Assembly: GCA_937923405.1 (NCBI GenBank)
Contig: CALDUY010000017.1
Location: 124,001-188,000, forward strand
Direction of reading: 5' to 3'
Source: an uncultured Gemmataceae bacterium
GTDB lineage: Bacteria; Planctomycetota; Planctomycetia; Gemmatales; Gemmataceae
Length of the DNA stretch: 64,000 bases
The notes beneath the pieces are model-generated. The model was not told the origin of the DNA, searched no databases, and saw only the letters and a program-made list of their open reading frames with translations. A program made the translations under genes and the position numbers. Below are positions 16,532 to 28,100 of the stretch, in pieces; within the stretch, counting starts at the first letter, position 1, and every line of letters starts with the position of its first letter.

Positions 16532-17947
16532 GTGATACGCCAAGCTAGCGACGTCATGGCCGGCCTCGCCGACGCCATTGCTCAGCGCATCGGTGAGCCG
16601 CGCTTTGAACTCTGGTTCGCCCGACACACTCGGTTTGAAGTGATTGACGACGGCCTGAAAGTAGGGGTGCCCAACCGTCACTTTCAGGAATGGCTGAACC
16701 GGACCTTCGGCGAAGCGGTCCGCGAGGCCGCCTCCGAAGTGTTCGGTCAGCCGATGCCGGTTCGCTTCGTCATCGATCCGGAGCTGTTTCAGCAGGCCCG
16801 ACGCGAACAACAAGCGGCACTAGAACAACCGCTACCGCTACCCGAGCCGAAGGCGGCCAAAACCGAGCCGACCGCGCCGCGCCAAGCGTCCACCTCGGCG
16901 AAGCGCGGCCGACGCTGGCACAAACTGAGTGACTTCGTCGTTGGACCGTGCAATCGTGTGGCTCATGCCTCGGCCCTGTGTGTGGTCGAGGCTCCAGGCG
17001 AGTCGGCCAATCCGTTGGTGCTGTATGGCCCGGTGGGAACTGGAAAGACCCACTTATTGGAGGGGATTTATGCGGAATTGCGCAAGGCACACGGCGACTG
17101 GCGCGTCACCTATCTGACTAGCGAGGAGTTCACCAATCGCTTTCTCCAGGCGATGCGCAACGATCGGTTGAGCAGTTTCCGGCGACAGTTTCGCGATTGT
17201 GACGTGCTATTGCTGGACGATTTACACTTCCTGGCGACGAAGAAGGCGACTCAGGAAGAGTTTCTGCACACCTTCGACGCGCTCTTGGCCGATGGTCGGC
17301 AACTGGTAGTGACGTGCGATTGTCACCCTCGGTTGGCTGACGACTTTACGCCAGAACTCGTCGATCGCCTGCTGGGTGGGGCGGTCTGGAGTTTGCAACC
17401 GCCCGATGCCGAGACGCGCTTGGCGATTCTCCGGGCCAAGTCACGCCGCCTCGAAGGAGTGCTGTTCCCCGACGAGGTGCTGACGTTTCTGGCCCAGCAG
17501 CTGCGCGGGAATGTTCGCGAGCTGGAGGGCGCGATTCAGAGCGTGCGGCATTACAGTCGGGTCACGGGCCGACCCATCGACGTGGCCCTGGTGCGCGAGG
17601 CGCTGACCGATCTGTTGCGGCACGCTATCCGCGTGGTACGACTGACCGACGTGGATCAAGCGACCTGTGCCGTGCTGCGACTCGAACCCGGTTCGCTTCA
17701 GAGTCAGGCGCGGGCCTGGGCCGTTAGTCATCCGCGCATGGTGGCGATGTTCCTGGCTCGCAAGCACACGGCAGCCTCATACAGCGACATCGGCAAGCAC
17801 TTTGGGGGACGCAATCATAGCACCGTGGTTGCCGCCGAGAAGAAAGTGCGAGCCTGGCTAGACGAAAATCTCGAACTCTCGCTAGGCGAGCGGCGCATTC
17901 GCGTGCGCGAACTGGTCGAACGAGTGGAACACGATCTGTTGCGCTGA
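16532..17947 (+). CDS. dnaA: Chromosomal replication initiator protein DnaA
   Basis: This is an AAA+ replication initiator that binds DnaA boxes. Domain I is visible at the start (FELWFARHTRF, then VGVPNRHFQEWL). A proline/alanine-rich linker covers about residues 100-130. The ATPase has Walker A GPVGTGKTH at 166-174 and Walker B LLLDDLHFL. Domain IV ends with the DnaA signature (MFLARKHTAASYSDIGKHFG, then GRNHSTVVAAEKKV). Length is 471 residues, about the normal size. The start is a GTG at 16532; an ATG at 16556 is an alternative. No dnaN, recF or gyrase gene and no cluster of TTATCCACA boxes is nearby, so this could be a paralogue or a relocated main copy. Confidence 0.93.
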   Translation: MIRQASDVMAGLADAIAQRIGEPRFELWFARHTRFEVIDDGLKVGVPNRHFQEWLNRTFGEAVREAASEVFGQPMPVRFVIDPELFQQARREQQAALEQPLPLPEPKAAKTEPTAPRQASTSAKRGRRWHKLSDFVVGPCNRVAHASALCVVEAPGESANPLVLYGPVGTGKTHLLEGIYAELRKAHGDWRVTYLTSEEFTNRFLQAMRNDRLSSFRRQFRDCDVLLLDDLHFLATKKATQEEFLHTFDALLADGRQLVVTCDCHPRLADDFTPELVDRLLGGAVWSLQPPDAETRLAILRAKSRRLEGVLFPDEVLTFLAQQLRGNVRELEGAIQSVRHYSRVTGRPIDVALVREALTDLLRHAIRVVRLTDVDQATCAVLRLEPGSLQSQARAWAVSHPRMVAMFLARKHTAASYSDIGKHFGGRNHSTVVAAEKKVRAWLDENLELSLGERRIRVRELVERVEHDLLR

Positions 17948-17961
17948 ACGGAACGTCTCGC

Positions 17962-18007
17962 AAAAACAGAACGGAGGAAGCGGGGTGTGCCTGGCCACTT
18001 CCTCCGT
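17962..18007 (-). terminator. Intrinsic terminator on the minus strand
   Basis: A perfect 10-bp stem (ACGGAGGAAG at 17971-17980, CTTCCTCCGT at 17998-18007) is followed, reading the minus strand, by a tract with five T (17962-17966). On the plus strand no T tract follows, so it points to minus-strand transcription, fitting the small gene at 18033-18224. It may still weakly end the dnaA transcript. Confidence 0.65.
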
Positions 18008-18032
18008 CTACGGGGTTGTGGGTCCAGCGAAG

Positions 18033-18224
18033 TTAATCGGCACCCGCCTCAGCCAACGGAGATTGCTGCGAGTTGCCCGAATTCTCCGCCCCGTGCGACC
18101 GCTCGTTGCCTGGACGAGAGATCGGCTCGGTGGGAGTCAGTTCCGACAGATCGATCTTGGTCAATGGGTTGGGCAGGATGGAGAAAATACCGCCATATCG
18201 TGCGCGAGGATACATTCTGGCCAT
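18033..18224 (-). CDS. Hypothetical 63-aa protein
   Basis: I recognise no family. The predicted 63-residue protein starts MARMYPRARYGGIFSILPNP and then becomes polar and rich in serine, glutamate and asparagine, with no signal peptide. Support for it being real comes from its frame: GGGGAGA precedes the ATG at 18224 by about 9 bases, and a minus-strand terminator starts 26 bases after its stop. It is oriented against dnaA. It could also be a transcribed leader rather than a coding gene. Confidence 0.4.
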   Translation of the reverse strand: MARMYPRARYGGIFSILPNPLTKIDLSELTPTEPISRPGNERSHGAENSGNSQQSPLAEAGAD

Positions 18225-18364
18225 GACACTTAATCTCCCCTTTTACGAGGTGAAAGATCGTAAAATCCATGTGTCCAGTCAGAGGCGACACCGAAACCGC
18301 TTCGGTGTGCCACGTTACTCGACGTCAACGCGGTGGGTGATGGCGGGAGACTTCCCGCGAGGTC

Positions 18365-18643
18365 TCATTTGCGCCAACAACAGTTGACCACATGGATTCG
18401 CACCGAGGCGTAAGGGGACACGGCACTCGGAACGAACGAAGGGAAGAGCGAGGCAGAATCCCGGTCTGTAAGCAGGCGAGCCGGACTACGCGGCGAAGCC
18501 GCCTCCAGACGTGCGGAACGATCCCCAGCGAGGAACGAAACGGCGGTTTCCGTCTCCGATTCGGCGACAATCGGAGTGGCTAACCCCAGCCCCAGAATCA
18601 GCCCCAATAGAGCTGACAATAGAGTGCGAAGTACAGCCGACAT
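18365..18643 (-). CDS. Hypothetical small exported protein
   Basis: With the ATG at 18643 the product has 92 residues. It begins with a convincing signal peptide (VLRTLLSALLGLILGLGLAT, likely cleaved after the VA before ES). The mature part is short and rich in serine, alanine, proline and arginine, and ends near a CC pair. No family is recognised. A weak AAGG ribosome site lies upstream. It is divergent from the ECF sigma gene at 18909. The signal peptide is the only strong evidence that it is coding. Confidence 0.4.
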   Translation of the reverse strand: MSAVLRTLLSALLGLILGLGLATPIVAESETETAVSFLAGDRSARLEAASPRSPARLLTDRDSASLFPSFVPSAVSPYASVRIHVVNCCWRK

Positions 18644-18908
18644 TGGAATAAACCTTACCGTTGCCTCATACACCGAGATGGTAACAGGGACTCAACAGGC
18701 AGATATGCCGTCGAATCAGTATATCGTTATCGTCTCCGAGAAGCAAGAGATTTCAGTGATTTTTGTCGCGAATTCTAGATCCTGATTTAGGAGTTTCCGA
18801 TCGAGTTCTCTTCACCCCGCAGGCGGTCTCGTACATAATATCTCAGATCGAATCAAGTTGGCGTCGTCGCCATCCGGACGGCTTGCACAATCCTTACCTT
18901 AGGACCGT

Positions 18909-19472
18909 ATGAACACTACTTCTGCCAGCCTGTTGGAGAAACTCCGTCGACCCGGAGATCGGGAAGCCTGGGAACGGTTTGTCGATTTGTACACGCCGCT
19001 GTTGCATCACTGGGCGCGGCAGCTGGGCAGGCAACACTCCGATGCGGATAACCTGGTGCAGGATGTGCTGGTTCGGCTACTGGAAGAGTTGCCGCGCTTC
19101 GACTATCGACCTGGCGGGCGATTTCGCGGCTGGCTATGGACGGTCACGTTGAACCTGCACCGCATGCAGTGCCGGGCACATGCTCGACAGCCGGTGCCCG
19201 CGAGTTTGTCGGACTCGGGGTGTGAGGCTCCCGCCGATGTCGAGGATATAGAAGAGTCTGAATATCGTCAGTACCTGGTGGATCGAGCGTTGCGTCTGAT
19301 GCAGGTAGACTTCGAGCCTACCACCTGGCAGGCGTGCTGGCTCTATGTCGTCGAGGAGCGATCTCCCGCCGAGGTGGCTGACAAGCTCGGCATCACCGTC
19401 AATGCCGTCCATCTGGCCAAGGCTCGCGTGCTGAAACGCTTGAGGCAGGAACTGAACGGCCTGCTAGAATAA
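18909..19472 (+). CDS. ECF-type RNA polymerase sigma factor
   Basis: This 187-residue protein is a sigma-70 family ECF factor. Region 2 is visible as WERFVDLYTPLLHHWARQLG and SDADNLVQDVLVRLLEELPRF, the core-binding and -10 recognition segments, with RFRGWLWTVTLNLHR after it. Region 4 is the helix-turn-helix SPAEVADKLGITVNAVHLAK followed by a basic helix (ARVLKRLRQEL). It is followed after 62 bases by a Ser/Thr kinase whose N-terminus looks like a zinc-binding anti-sigma module, an arrangement typical of planctomycete ECF groups. The kinase is therefore its probable regulator. The promoters it reads cannot be identified here. Confidence 0.92.
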   Translation: MNTTSASLLEKLRRPGDREAWERFVDLYTPLLHHWARQLGRQHSDADNLVQDVLVRLLEELPRFDYRPGGRFRGWLWTVTLNLHRMQCRAHARQPVPASLSDSGCEAPADVEDIEESEYRQYLVDRALRLMQVDFEPTTWQACWLYVVEERSPAEVADKLGITVNAVHLAKARVLKRLRQELNGLLE

Positions 19473-19534
19473 GTTTCCCATTTTCGCGACAATCTCATCG
19501 GCCTGGCTGCATAGACCTGGATAGCGACCGTCGA

Positions 19535-22084
19535 ATGTCGCGACGCAGGAACACGAGCATGCACCCAGTCGACTTGTGTCCCGATGACGCCGAGCTGGAA
19601 CAACTCCTCCTCGGGCGGATCGGCGACGAACGAGAACCTGCGCTGCTGGAGCATCTGGCCGGCTGTAAGGCCTGTGCGGCGCGTGCCTCCTCGTTGAATC
19701 CCCAGGATGATCTCGTCGCAACAATGCGGCAGCGTTCGCCGATTCTCGAAGCCGCAGTAGACACTCCAATCGATTGGAGCCGAGTCTGGTCGCTGAAATC
19801 CCATACGGAGCTTTCCGGGCATATTGGTCCCTACCGAGTGGAGCGTCTGCTTGGCTCCGGTGGAATGGGCGTTGTCTATCTGGCCCGCCATGAGCAGTTG
19901 GGGCGACTGGTAGCCGTCAAGTTGATAGCCCGGAGAGACGGTCTCGATCAGCTCCGCCGTTCTCGCTTCCGGCGTGAGGCCGAGTTGATCTCCGGCGTTG
20001 GGCATCCCAACGTGGTGACGCTCTACGATATCGGAGATTGGGACGGCGTGCCGTACTTTGCCATGGAGTATATCGCGGCCGGCACACTGGCGGAGCGGCT
20101 GAAGCAAGGTCCGCTGTCGCCGCGCCTTGCTGCCAACTGGGTCGAGCAGATCGCGCGTGGCGTGGCGGCAGCTCATGCCGTCGGGGTCATTCACCGTGAC
20201 TTGAAGCCCGCCAATGTGCTGCTGTCCAGCAACGGACTCGGCGGAGAGACTATACCGAAGGTCACGGATTTCGGCCTGGCCCGACGTCTAGACGATCCCC
20301 AGGGGCACACCCGCCCGGGCGAACTGCTCGGCACACCGTCGTACATGGCTCCGGAGCAAATCGATCCAAGCAAAGTGTCACCGGCGGCAGACGTCTACGC
20401 CCTGGGCGCGATCCTCTACGAAACGTTGACTGGTCGCCCCCCGTTCCTGGGCGCATCGCCGCTGGACACGTTGGACCAGGCCCGATCGCTCGATCCGGTT
20501 CCGCCGAGCAGGTTGCAGCCTGGCGTGTCGCGCGGCCTGCAAGCGATCACCTTGAAATGCCTGGAGAAGGATCCCGCTCGGCGGTACGCCTCCGCCGAAG
20601 CTCTGGCGGACGATCTGCGGCGCTGGCTCACGGGCCAGCCGATTCTAGCTCGTCCAGATGGAATCGGGGAGCGCGTCTGGAAGTGGGCGCGGCAAAAGCC
20701 CGCAATCGCCGTGCTGGTTGTGGGGAGTATGGTTGGCGTGGCTATCCTGCTGGTCGTGGCAGGGCTATACGAGCGAAGCCTACGCCAAGCTTTGGCCCAG
20801 GCTACCGTCGAGGGACAGCGGGCCGATGAAAACTATAAAAAAGCTCGTAAAACTTTAAAAAACATACTCCAGCGCACCCGTGATCGGCGGTGGAACGAGG
20901 TGCCGAGACTCCAGCAGCTCAAGCGGGAGCAGGTCGAGGATGCCCTGGCGTTTTTTGAACAAATCGCTCAGCAGTGGGGAGATTCGTTGCAAGTCCGCGA
21001 GGACATATCCTGGGCTATTTTGGAGATGGGCAAAGTCCACTATTCCCTGGGCCGCTCTGCACAGGCCAACGAGGCACTACTCCGCGCCGATCAACTGACG
21101 AAGGCATTGCTCGACGAGTATCCCGAGCAGGACAGCATTCGTTTACTACGAGCCGACGTGCTGTTGTCACTGGGGGCACTGGTCCACGGGTTCACGCCTC
21201 AGTCCGCCTCGATCTTGCAAGAGTCCGCTTCGTTGCTGGAAGAACTGCTACGAGATCGCCCTGGATTGCACGAAGCTCGCTCGGGGCTGGCTAACGTGCT
21301 GATCACGCTAGGCGGAGTTTACGTCCAACTAGGCCGCTTCGCCGATGCCCAACGCTGTCTGCCGCGCGCGATCGAGCTGTATGATGAACTGCTTCAGGAG
21401 GAGCCGAAGAACGATACCTATCGAATGGCCCGAGCCAAGGCGCGGGTCAATCTGGCCGCGTCCTACCGCCAGTCGAAACGGGGGGAGTTACTTCGCCGCG
21501 AAAATGACCTGGCCGAAGCCGAGCTCGAACGGTTGTACACCAAGAATCCGGCAGACGACGACGTGCTCCGCGCTTTGGCCGTGCTGCGGATCAATCACGC
21601 TTACGATCTTCAGGCGGAGGGGAAGGTCGATGCAGGATTGGATTATCTTTCACGCAATCTGCCCATGCTCGAACAGGCTCTGCGTCGTGAACCCGATTCG
21701 CCCATTCATCGGGATGCCCTGTTTCGTACCCAGGGCACCCGGGCACTCTTGTACGATGGCTCCGGTCGCAAGCGGGAGGCGTTGCAAGCCTGGGAACAGA
21801 CGATGCGATTCGCGCCGCCCGAACAGATCCCGCAGTTGCGCGCCCAGCTCATCAACTTGCTGCTTGACCTCAACGAAACCGACCGTGTCCCTGACGAACT
21901 CGACACGCTGCTGAAGGAATACAGCAGCAATCGCTACGCGGAGACCTGGAAGCATCTCGCTGCTGAGTTCGCGCGCCATGCAGCCAACGCCAAGGGCAAG
22001 TCGCTGCAACAACGTTTTCTGGATGCTGAACAGAAAGCAATCTCGCGAATCCGTGAGATCGAGAAAGACACCAAACCGCAATAA
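19535..22084 (+). CDS. Membrane Ser/Thr protein kinase with zinc-finger-like N-terminus and TPRs
   Basis: The 849-residue protein starts with a short module holding HLAGCKACAAR, the HxxxCxxC pattern of zinc-binding anti-sigma domains. The kinase domain follows: glycine loop LLGSGGMGVVYLA, lysine in VAVKLI, catalytic loop VIHRDLKPANVLL, DFGLARR and GTPSYMAPEQ, all intact. A single membrane helix (IAVLVVGSMVGVAILLVVAG) separates it from a long C-terminal part made of helical pairs that look like TPR repeats (for example LGRSAQANEALLRADQL). It probably binds and controls the ECF factor encoded just upstream. An alternative start is the ATG at 19559. The giant surface-protein gene follows after 42 bases. 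Confidence 0.92.
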   Translation: MSRRRNTSMHPVDLCPDDAELEQLLLGRIGDEREPALLEHLAGCKACAARASSLNPQDDLVATMRQRSPILEAAVDTPIDWSRVWSLKSHTELSGHIGPYRVERLLGSGGMGVVYLARHEQLGRLVAVKLIARRDGLDQLRRSRFRREAELISGVGHPNVVTLYDIGDWDGVPYFAMEYIAAGTLAERLKQGPLSPRLAANWVEQIARGVAAAHAVGVIHRDLKPANVLLSSNGLGGETIPKVTDFGLARRLDDPQGHTRPGELLGTPSYMAPEQIDPSKVSPAADVYALGAILYETLTGRPPFLGASPLDTLDQARSLDPVPPSRLQPGVSRGLQAITLKCLEKDPARRYASAEALADDLRRWLTGQPILARPDGIGERVWKWARQKPAIAVLVVGSMVGVAILLVVAGLYERSLRQALAQATVEGQRADENYKKARKTLKNILQRTRDRRWNEVPRLQQLKREQVEDALAFFEQIAQQWGDSLQVREDISWAILEMGKVHYSLGRSAQANEALLRADQLTKALLDEYPEQDSIRLLRADVLLSLGALVHGFTPQSASILQESASLLEELLRDRPGLHEARSGLANVLITLGGVYVQLGRFADAQRCLPRAIELYDELLQEEPKNDTYRMARAKARVNLAASYRQSKRGELLRRENDLAEAELERLYTKNPADDDVLRALAVLRINHAYDLQAEGKVDAGLDYLSRNLPMLEQALRREPDSPIHRDALFRTQGTRALLYDGSGRKREALQAWEQTMRFAPPEQIPQLRAQLINLLLDLNETDRVPDELDTLLKEYSSNRYAETWKHLAAEFARHAANAKGKSLQQRFLDAEQKAISRIREIEKDTKPQ

Positions 22085-22126
22085 CCCTACGGAACCACCA
22101 CCCGGAACAGAAAAGAGAGCAATCCC

Positions 22127-25100
22127 ATGTCCCAACCGCGCAAGCCTCGAAACCATAAAACCTCTTTATCCTTTCGGCATAGTCGCTTTCCTCTGCTCGA
22201 ACGCCTCGAAGACCGTACCCTACCCAGCGTCACTCCGCTGACTTATCAGGATCCGGCCTACTGGGGCGATACCGGGTTTTATGGCGCGTCGGGCCGGTGG
22301 TTTTCCGAGCAGCCGTCGATCTCCGCCGACGGCCAACTGGTGGCGTTCACCAGTCACGCTAACAACCTGGTGCCGAACGACTTCAACAACGTCGAGGACG
22401 TGTTCGTCTACAACCGGGGCACCGGGGCGATCACCCTCGTCAGCGTCGATCGGACCGGCACGAAGAGCGGCAATTTCGGCTCGTTCAACCCCAAGATCAG
22501 CGCCGACGGACGGTTTGTGATGTTCTTCAGCGAGGCGACCGACCTCACCGACGAGGCGATCCTGACCGGCGGCGGCCACCCCGACCTGTTCGTCCGCGAC
22601 TTGACCACGAACACCACGACGCTGATCAGCGTCAGCACGACGAACACCGGCGGCAACGTCGGCACCTACGAGGCGTCGATGAGCGCCGACGGCAGCGTGA
22701 TCGCGTTTATGAGCAACGCCAACAACCTCGTCCCCGGAGACACGAACAACGCGTCCGACGTCTTCGTCCGCCGCTGGCGCGACGCCACGCCGACGACGGT
22801 CCGCGTCAGCCTCACCGAGGCCGGCGGCCAGGCGACTGGTGCTTCGACCCATCCGGTGATCAGCGCCAACGGCAACGCGGTGGTGTTCAGCAGCAACGCC
22901 GACCTCGTGCCGCTCGACAACAACGGCCTCGCCGATACCTACGTCCGCAACCTGGTCAACAACACGACGACACTCGTCTCCGCCGACCCGACCGGGGCCA
23001 GCGCCAACGCCCACGCCGGCACGTTCACCGGCCAGGCGATCAGCGGCGACGGGCGGTTCGTCGTGTTCAACTCCGGCGCGACCAACCTCGTCGAGGGCGT
23101 CAACGGCGAAAACGTCTTCCTCCGCGACATCCTCGCCAACGGCGGGCAGGGCCGCACATACCTCGTCAGCCGCGGCCGAATCGCCAGCAGCGGCGGCGGG
23201 TTCCTGCCGGTCATCACGCCGAACGGTCGGTACGTCGTCTTTCTCTCCGGCGGGACCAACGTCGCCAGTGACATCGTCGCCGCGAACGCGAGCCTGAACG
23301 TTTACCGGGCCGACCTCGGCAACCTCGACGACATCACGATCAAGCTCGTCAACGTCAACGCGGCCGGCACCGCCGGCGGCAACCACCACGTCGGCGGCCA
23401 CCGGAACCTCGACACCCCGACCGTCACGCCCGACGGCCGCTACGTCTCGTTCGCCAGCTACGCCACTGACCTCGTCGCCGGCGTCACCGACGGCCACGGC
23501 ACAGCCACCTACGACGTGTTCGTCCGCGACGTGGAACTGGGCGTAACGCGCTACCTCAGCGTTACCCCGTCGGGCGCGACCGGCGGCAACAAGCAGTCGC
23601 TCTACCCGGCGGCGCTGAACGACCCGGCGCAGGCTGACGGCCGGCTCGTCGCCGCATTCGTTAGCGAAGCCACCGACCTCGTCGGCGGCGTGACCGACGG
23701 CAACCGTCAGCAGGATCTTTTCGTGCGGGACGTGACGGCGGGATTTACGGATTTGGCGTCGCGCCGCACTCCACTGTTTCCGCGCGAGAACCTCTCGGAG
23801 GCCGGCGTCAACTCGTTCGAGGCGATCACGCCCGACGGGCGCTATGCCGTGTGGAGCAGCAACCAAACCGACTTGGTCTCGTCGATCACCGACACCGCCT
23901 GGTTCGCCGAGCATGTTTACCTCGTCGATCGGGTGACTGGGGTCACCGAGATGGTCTCGGCCAAACCTTCGGGCCTCCATTCCGGAAGGACTTTTGGTCG
24001 GGCCGCGATCAGTGACGATGGCCGTTACGTCTATTTCTTCGGCCACGGTAACCAGAATCTCGACGCCTCCATTCCCGATGGCGGCATCGGGCAACTCTAT
24101 CGTCGGGATCGCGTCTTGAACAAAACAACGATGGTCAGTGTCGCAGCCTCGGGTACCGCTTCGACCGGCGCGCTGATCGGCGACGGACTCAGCATCTCTG
24201 GTGATGGCCGTTACGTTGCCTTCCTCAGCATGGGCACGGACCTGGTGGAGGGCTTCGTCGATGGGAACGGCAACGGCTGGGGCATGTACGATTTGTTCGT
24301 CCGCGACATGGTGACGGGACAGACTCGACTGGTTAGCCATGTGTCGGAATCGCTGACCACCAGCGGCAACAGCTATTCGCTTGCTCCCGTGTTCAGCCGC
24401 GATGGCACCAAACTGATCTTCAACAGTCGAGCGACAAACCTGCTCTCGGGAGTGACTGACACCAACAATAACGACGACGTATATGCCTACGACGTGGCCA
24501 CCGACGCATTGTCCTTAGTGAGCGTCAGTACGACGCCGAACACCACGGGGAACGCTGGCTCCGCAGAGGACGGTAACAGTCGGGTTCGGGTCAGCGACGA
24601 TGGTCGCTACGTCGTCTTCACCAGTTCCGCGTCGAATTTGGTCAGCACGGCCACGACAGGATTGAAAGTCTTCCGCCGCGATCTGTGGACCAACACCACG
24701 ATCTTGGTGAGCGTCTCCACGACGGGAGGGGATAGCAACGGACATAGTTTTGCCCCGGACATCTCGGCCGATGGCCAGAAGATCGTCTTCCAGAGCAATG
24801 GAAACGACCTGGTCGGACTGCCTGTGACTGGCGGGTTCAACCAAGTGTATCTCCGCGACCTCTCTGGTCCGACCCCCACGACGACCTTGGTCAGCGTGCT
24901 GCCCGATGGCAGTGCTGGTGGCAATTCAAATTCGACTACCGAGATCTTCTATAACGTCGGCACCCGAATCAGCGCCGATGGCCGGTACGTCGCTTTCCTC
25001 AGCCAGGCGAGCAATCTCGTCCCCGGTTTCGTGGATGGTAATCCGAGCAGCCAGAGTGATCTGTACCTGCGCGATCTACTGACCGGACGCACCGCGCTGG

Positions 25101-28100
25101 TGAGTTACAACAACACCGGCATGGCCTCCTCGGAACAGGGGGCGGCTGTGGGCCAGTATGGTCATGCTGGCACCTACCTGTTTGCCCGCAATGGGCCGAC
25201 GGTCTTCTTCGACTCTCCGGCCCGAAATCTCGTCAATGGTGATCGCAACGTCGGGGCCGATCTGTTCGTCTACACGTTGCAAGGCTCCAGCACCATCAGC
25301 GGGAGGGTGTTCCACGATCTTGACGCCAACGGGACACAGAACGGCTCCGAAGTAGGCTTGCAAGATTGGACCGTGTACATCGACGCCAACGGCAACGGCC
25401 GGTTCGACCGGGGGGAGCAAAACGTCCAGGCGGACGCCAACGGCGACTACCGGCTGACGAACCTTGCGGCCGGGACGTACTCCGTCGGCTTCGTAATGTT
25501 AACCGGCTTCGAGCGGACCACGCCGACGGGGAACAACGGCTTCCGTCAGGTAACCCTGGCAACCGATACGACGGCCGTAACCGGTGTGAACTTCGGCGCG
25601 CGACAGGCACCGGCAGATCTGGTCGTCGATTCGGTCAGCGCTCCGACCGCCCTGCAGCCGGGCCAGCGCGTCCTCGTCCGCTGGGTCGGCCGCAACGTCG
25701 GGCAGAACGCCATCACCGGGAGCTGGCAGGACGCCGTCTACCTCTCCACCGACCAGACCCTCGACGCCGGCGACCTCCTGTTGACCACCGTGTCGCGCTC
25801 CGGGCCGCTGGCCGCGAACGGCACCTACGTCGGAACCGCCGTGGCGACGCTGCCGGCGACGCAGGGCAGTTATTACTTCCTCGTCCAGGCCGACCGCCGC
25901 AAACAGATCGCCAACGACGCCAACCGCGACAACAACCTCGCGGCGACCGCCTCGCCGACCGCGCTGACCCTGGCCACGCTCACGCTTGACGTGCCGTTCG
26001 CCAGCCAGCTCGACGGGCCGGACGACGTGCGGTACTTCCAGCTCACCGTACCGGCCGGCAGCACCCTCCGGCTGGCCCTCGACAGCGCCGGCACCGACGG
26101 CAGCACGGAGCTGTACATCCGCCGTCCCGGTGCCGGGCTGCCCAGCCTGTGGGAATTCGACGTTTCCAGCCGCGCCCTCCAGCCCGACCAGCTGGCCGTC
26201 GTGCCGCTCACCCAGGCCGGCACGTACACGATCCTGGTCGTCGGCCGGCAGGGGGCGGCGGCGTCGGCGGGGTTCACGCTGACGGCGCGGCTGCCGGGCT
26301 TCGCCCTGGACCGCATCGACCGCAACCGGGGCGGCAACTCCGGCCGGTTCACCATGCTGCTCGACGGCAGCGACTTCACCCGAAACACCGTCGTCCGGCT
26401 GGTCCGGGGGGCGACCGTCGTGACGCCGGTTTCGCTCCAGTTCATCGACTCGACGCGGGTCTACGCCGTGTTCAACCTGACCGGCCAGCCGGTCGGCACT
26501 TACGACGTCCAGGCACTCGACGGTGCCCGATCGTCTACCCTGCCCGCAGCGTTCCAGATTGTCCCCGCTAGCGAGCCGCAGCTCCAGACGAACCTGATCG
26601 TCCCGGCGTTCATCCGCTCCAACCGCGAGGCGCTGGTCACGCTGGAGTACACCAACGTCGGCGACAACGACATCGACGCCCCGCTGCTGGCGCTGACGGC
26701 CGACAACGCGATCTTCCGGCTGGTCGAGCAGGCTGGCTTCTCGGTCGGCAAAATGGAGTTCCTGGCGATCGCCGAGGACGGCCCCGCCGGCGTGCTGCGG
26801 CCGGGCCAGACAAGCAAGCTACGCTTCCGCGCCGGCGTCACCATTTTCGTGCAGAACGCCCCGGTGTCGGTCCAGCTGGAAGAGCTGACCTCCGTCAACG
26901 CCGTCATCCCGTGGGAGGACTTCAAGAACGCGGCCCGGCCGACCGGCACCAGCGCTGAGGCATGGGACGTGATCTGGGCGAACTTCCTGGCGCGGGTCGG
27001 ATCGACGGCCGGCTCGTACAACGCCCGGCTGGCCGGCCGGGCAACTTACCTGAGCAACCTCGGCATCCGCACCGCCGACGTCAGCCGGCTACTTGTCGGT
27101 GAGCTGCAACTGGCCGACAACTCGTCGCAATTCCTGACGCCGTTGACCGCCATTGATGCGGCGCTACCGACGCGCGGCCTGCCGCTGACGTTCAGCCGCC
27201 AGTTCGCCCAGACCATCTCGGGCCGCTACCGCCAGGGGCTGCTCGGCCGGGGCTGGGCGACGAACTGGGACGGCCGGCTGCTCGAAAACACCAGCGGCAG
27301 CGTCGCCATCGAGACCGGCGGCGGCCAGCGGGTGTTCTCGAAGACAGCGCTGGGGACGTATCTCTCGTCGCCGGCCGACAAGGGGACGCTGACCCGCGTC
27401 GGCAGCGATTTCCACCTGACCGAGATCGACGGCTCGCTGACGGTGTATGGAGGGGACGGTCTGCTCAAGTTCGTTCAGGACGCTCTCGGCACCCGGATCA
27501 CGGCGGCGTACACCGGCGGCAAGTTGGTCAGCCTGACGCACTCCGGCGGCGGTTCGCTGACGTTTCGCTACGACGCCAACGGCCGCATGGACCGCGTCAG
27601 CGACTCCACCGGCCGGCACACCAACTATACCTACGACGCCAACGGCCAACTCGCCACCGTCGAGACGATCAACGGCGTCACCAGCTACACCTACGACGCC
27701 GGCACCACGCCGGCCCGCAAGTACGCCGTCACGGGCATCACCAACCTCGACGGCACGACGATCCAATACGAGTACGACGCGGCCGGCCGGCTCGTCGCCC
27801 AGAGCGGCAGCGGCATCGGGCGGATGACGTTCGCCTACGACGACTACCTCGGCCTGACGATCACTGACGCTAACACCGCTTCGGTGACAATCTATTACAA
27901 CGACCACCTCCAGCCGGAGTTGATCCGCGACCCGCTCGGCCGGGTGACGGAGTACGACTACGGGACGCACCGCCGGCTCACCCGGCTGCTGGCCGCCGAC
28001 GGCGGGGAGACGGTCTACACGTACGACGCCAACGGCATACTGACCGGCCACATCAACCAGCTTGGCCAGCGCGTCGATCTGACGCTCGATCCGGCGAACG

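Noticed and set aside
22220..24340. Antisense open frame of about 706 codons inside the giant gene
   Set aside because: It is rich in arginine, valine, aspartate and glycine, as expected from the GC bias of the opposite strand, and has no domain pattern.
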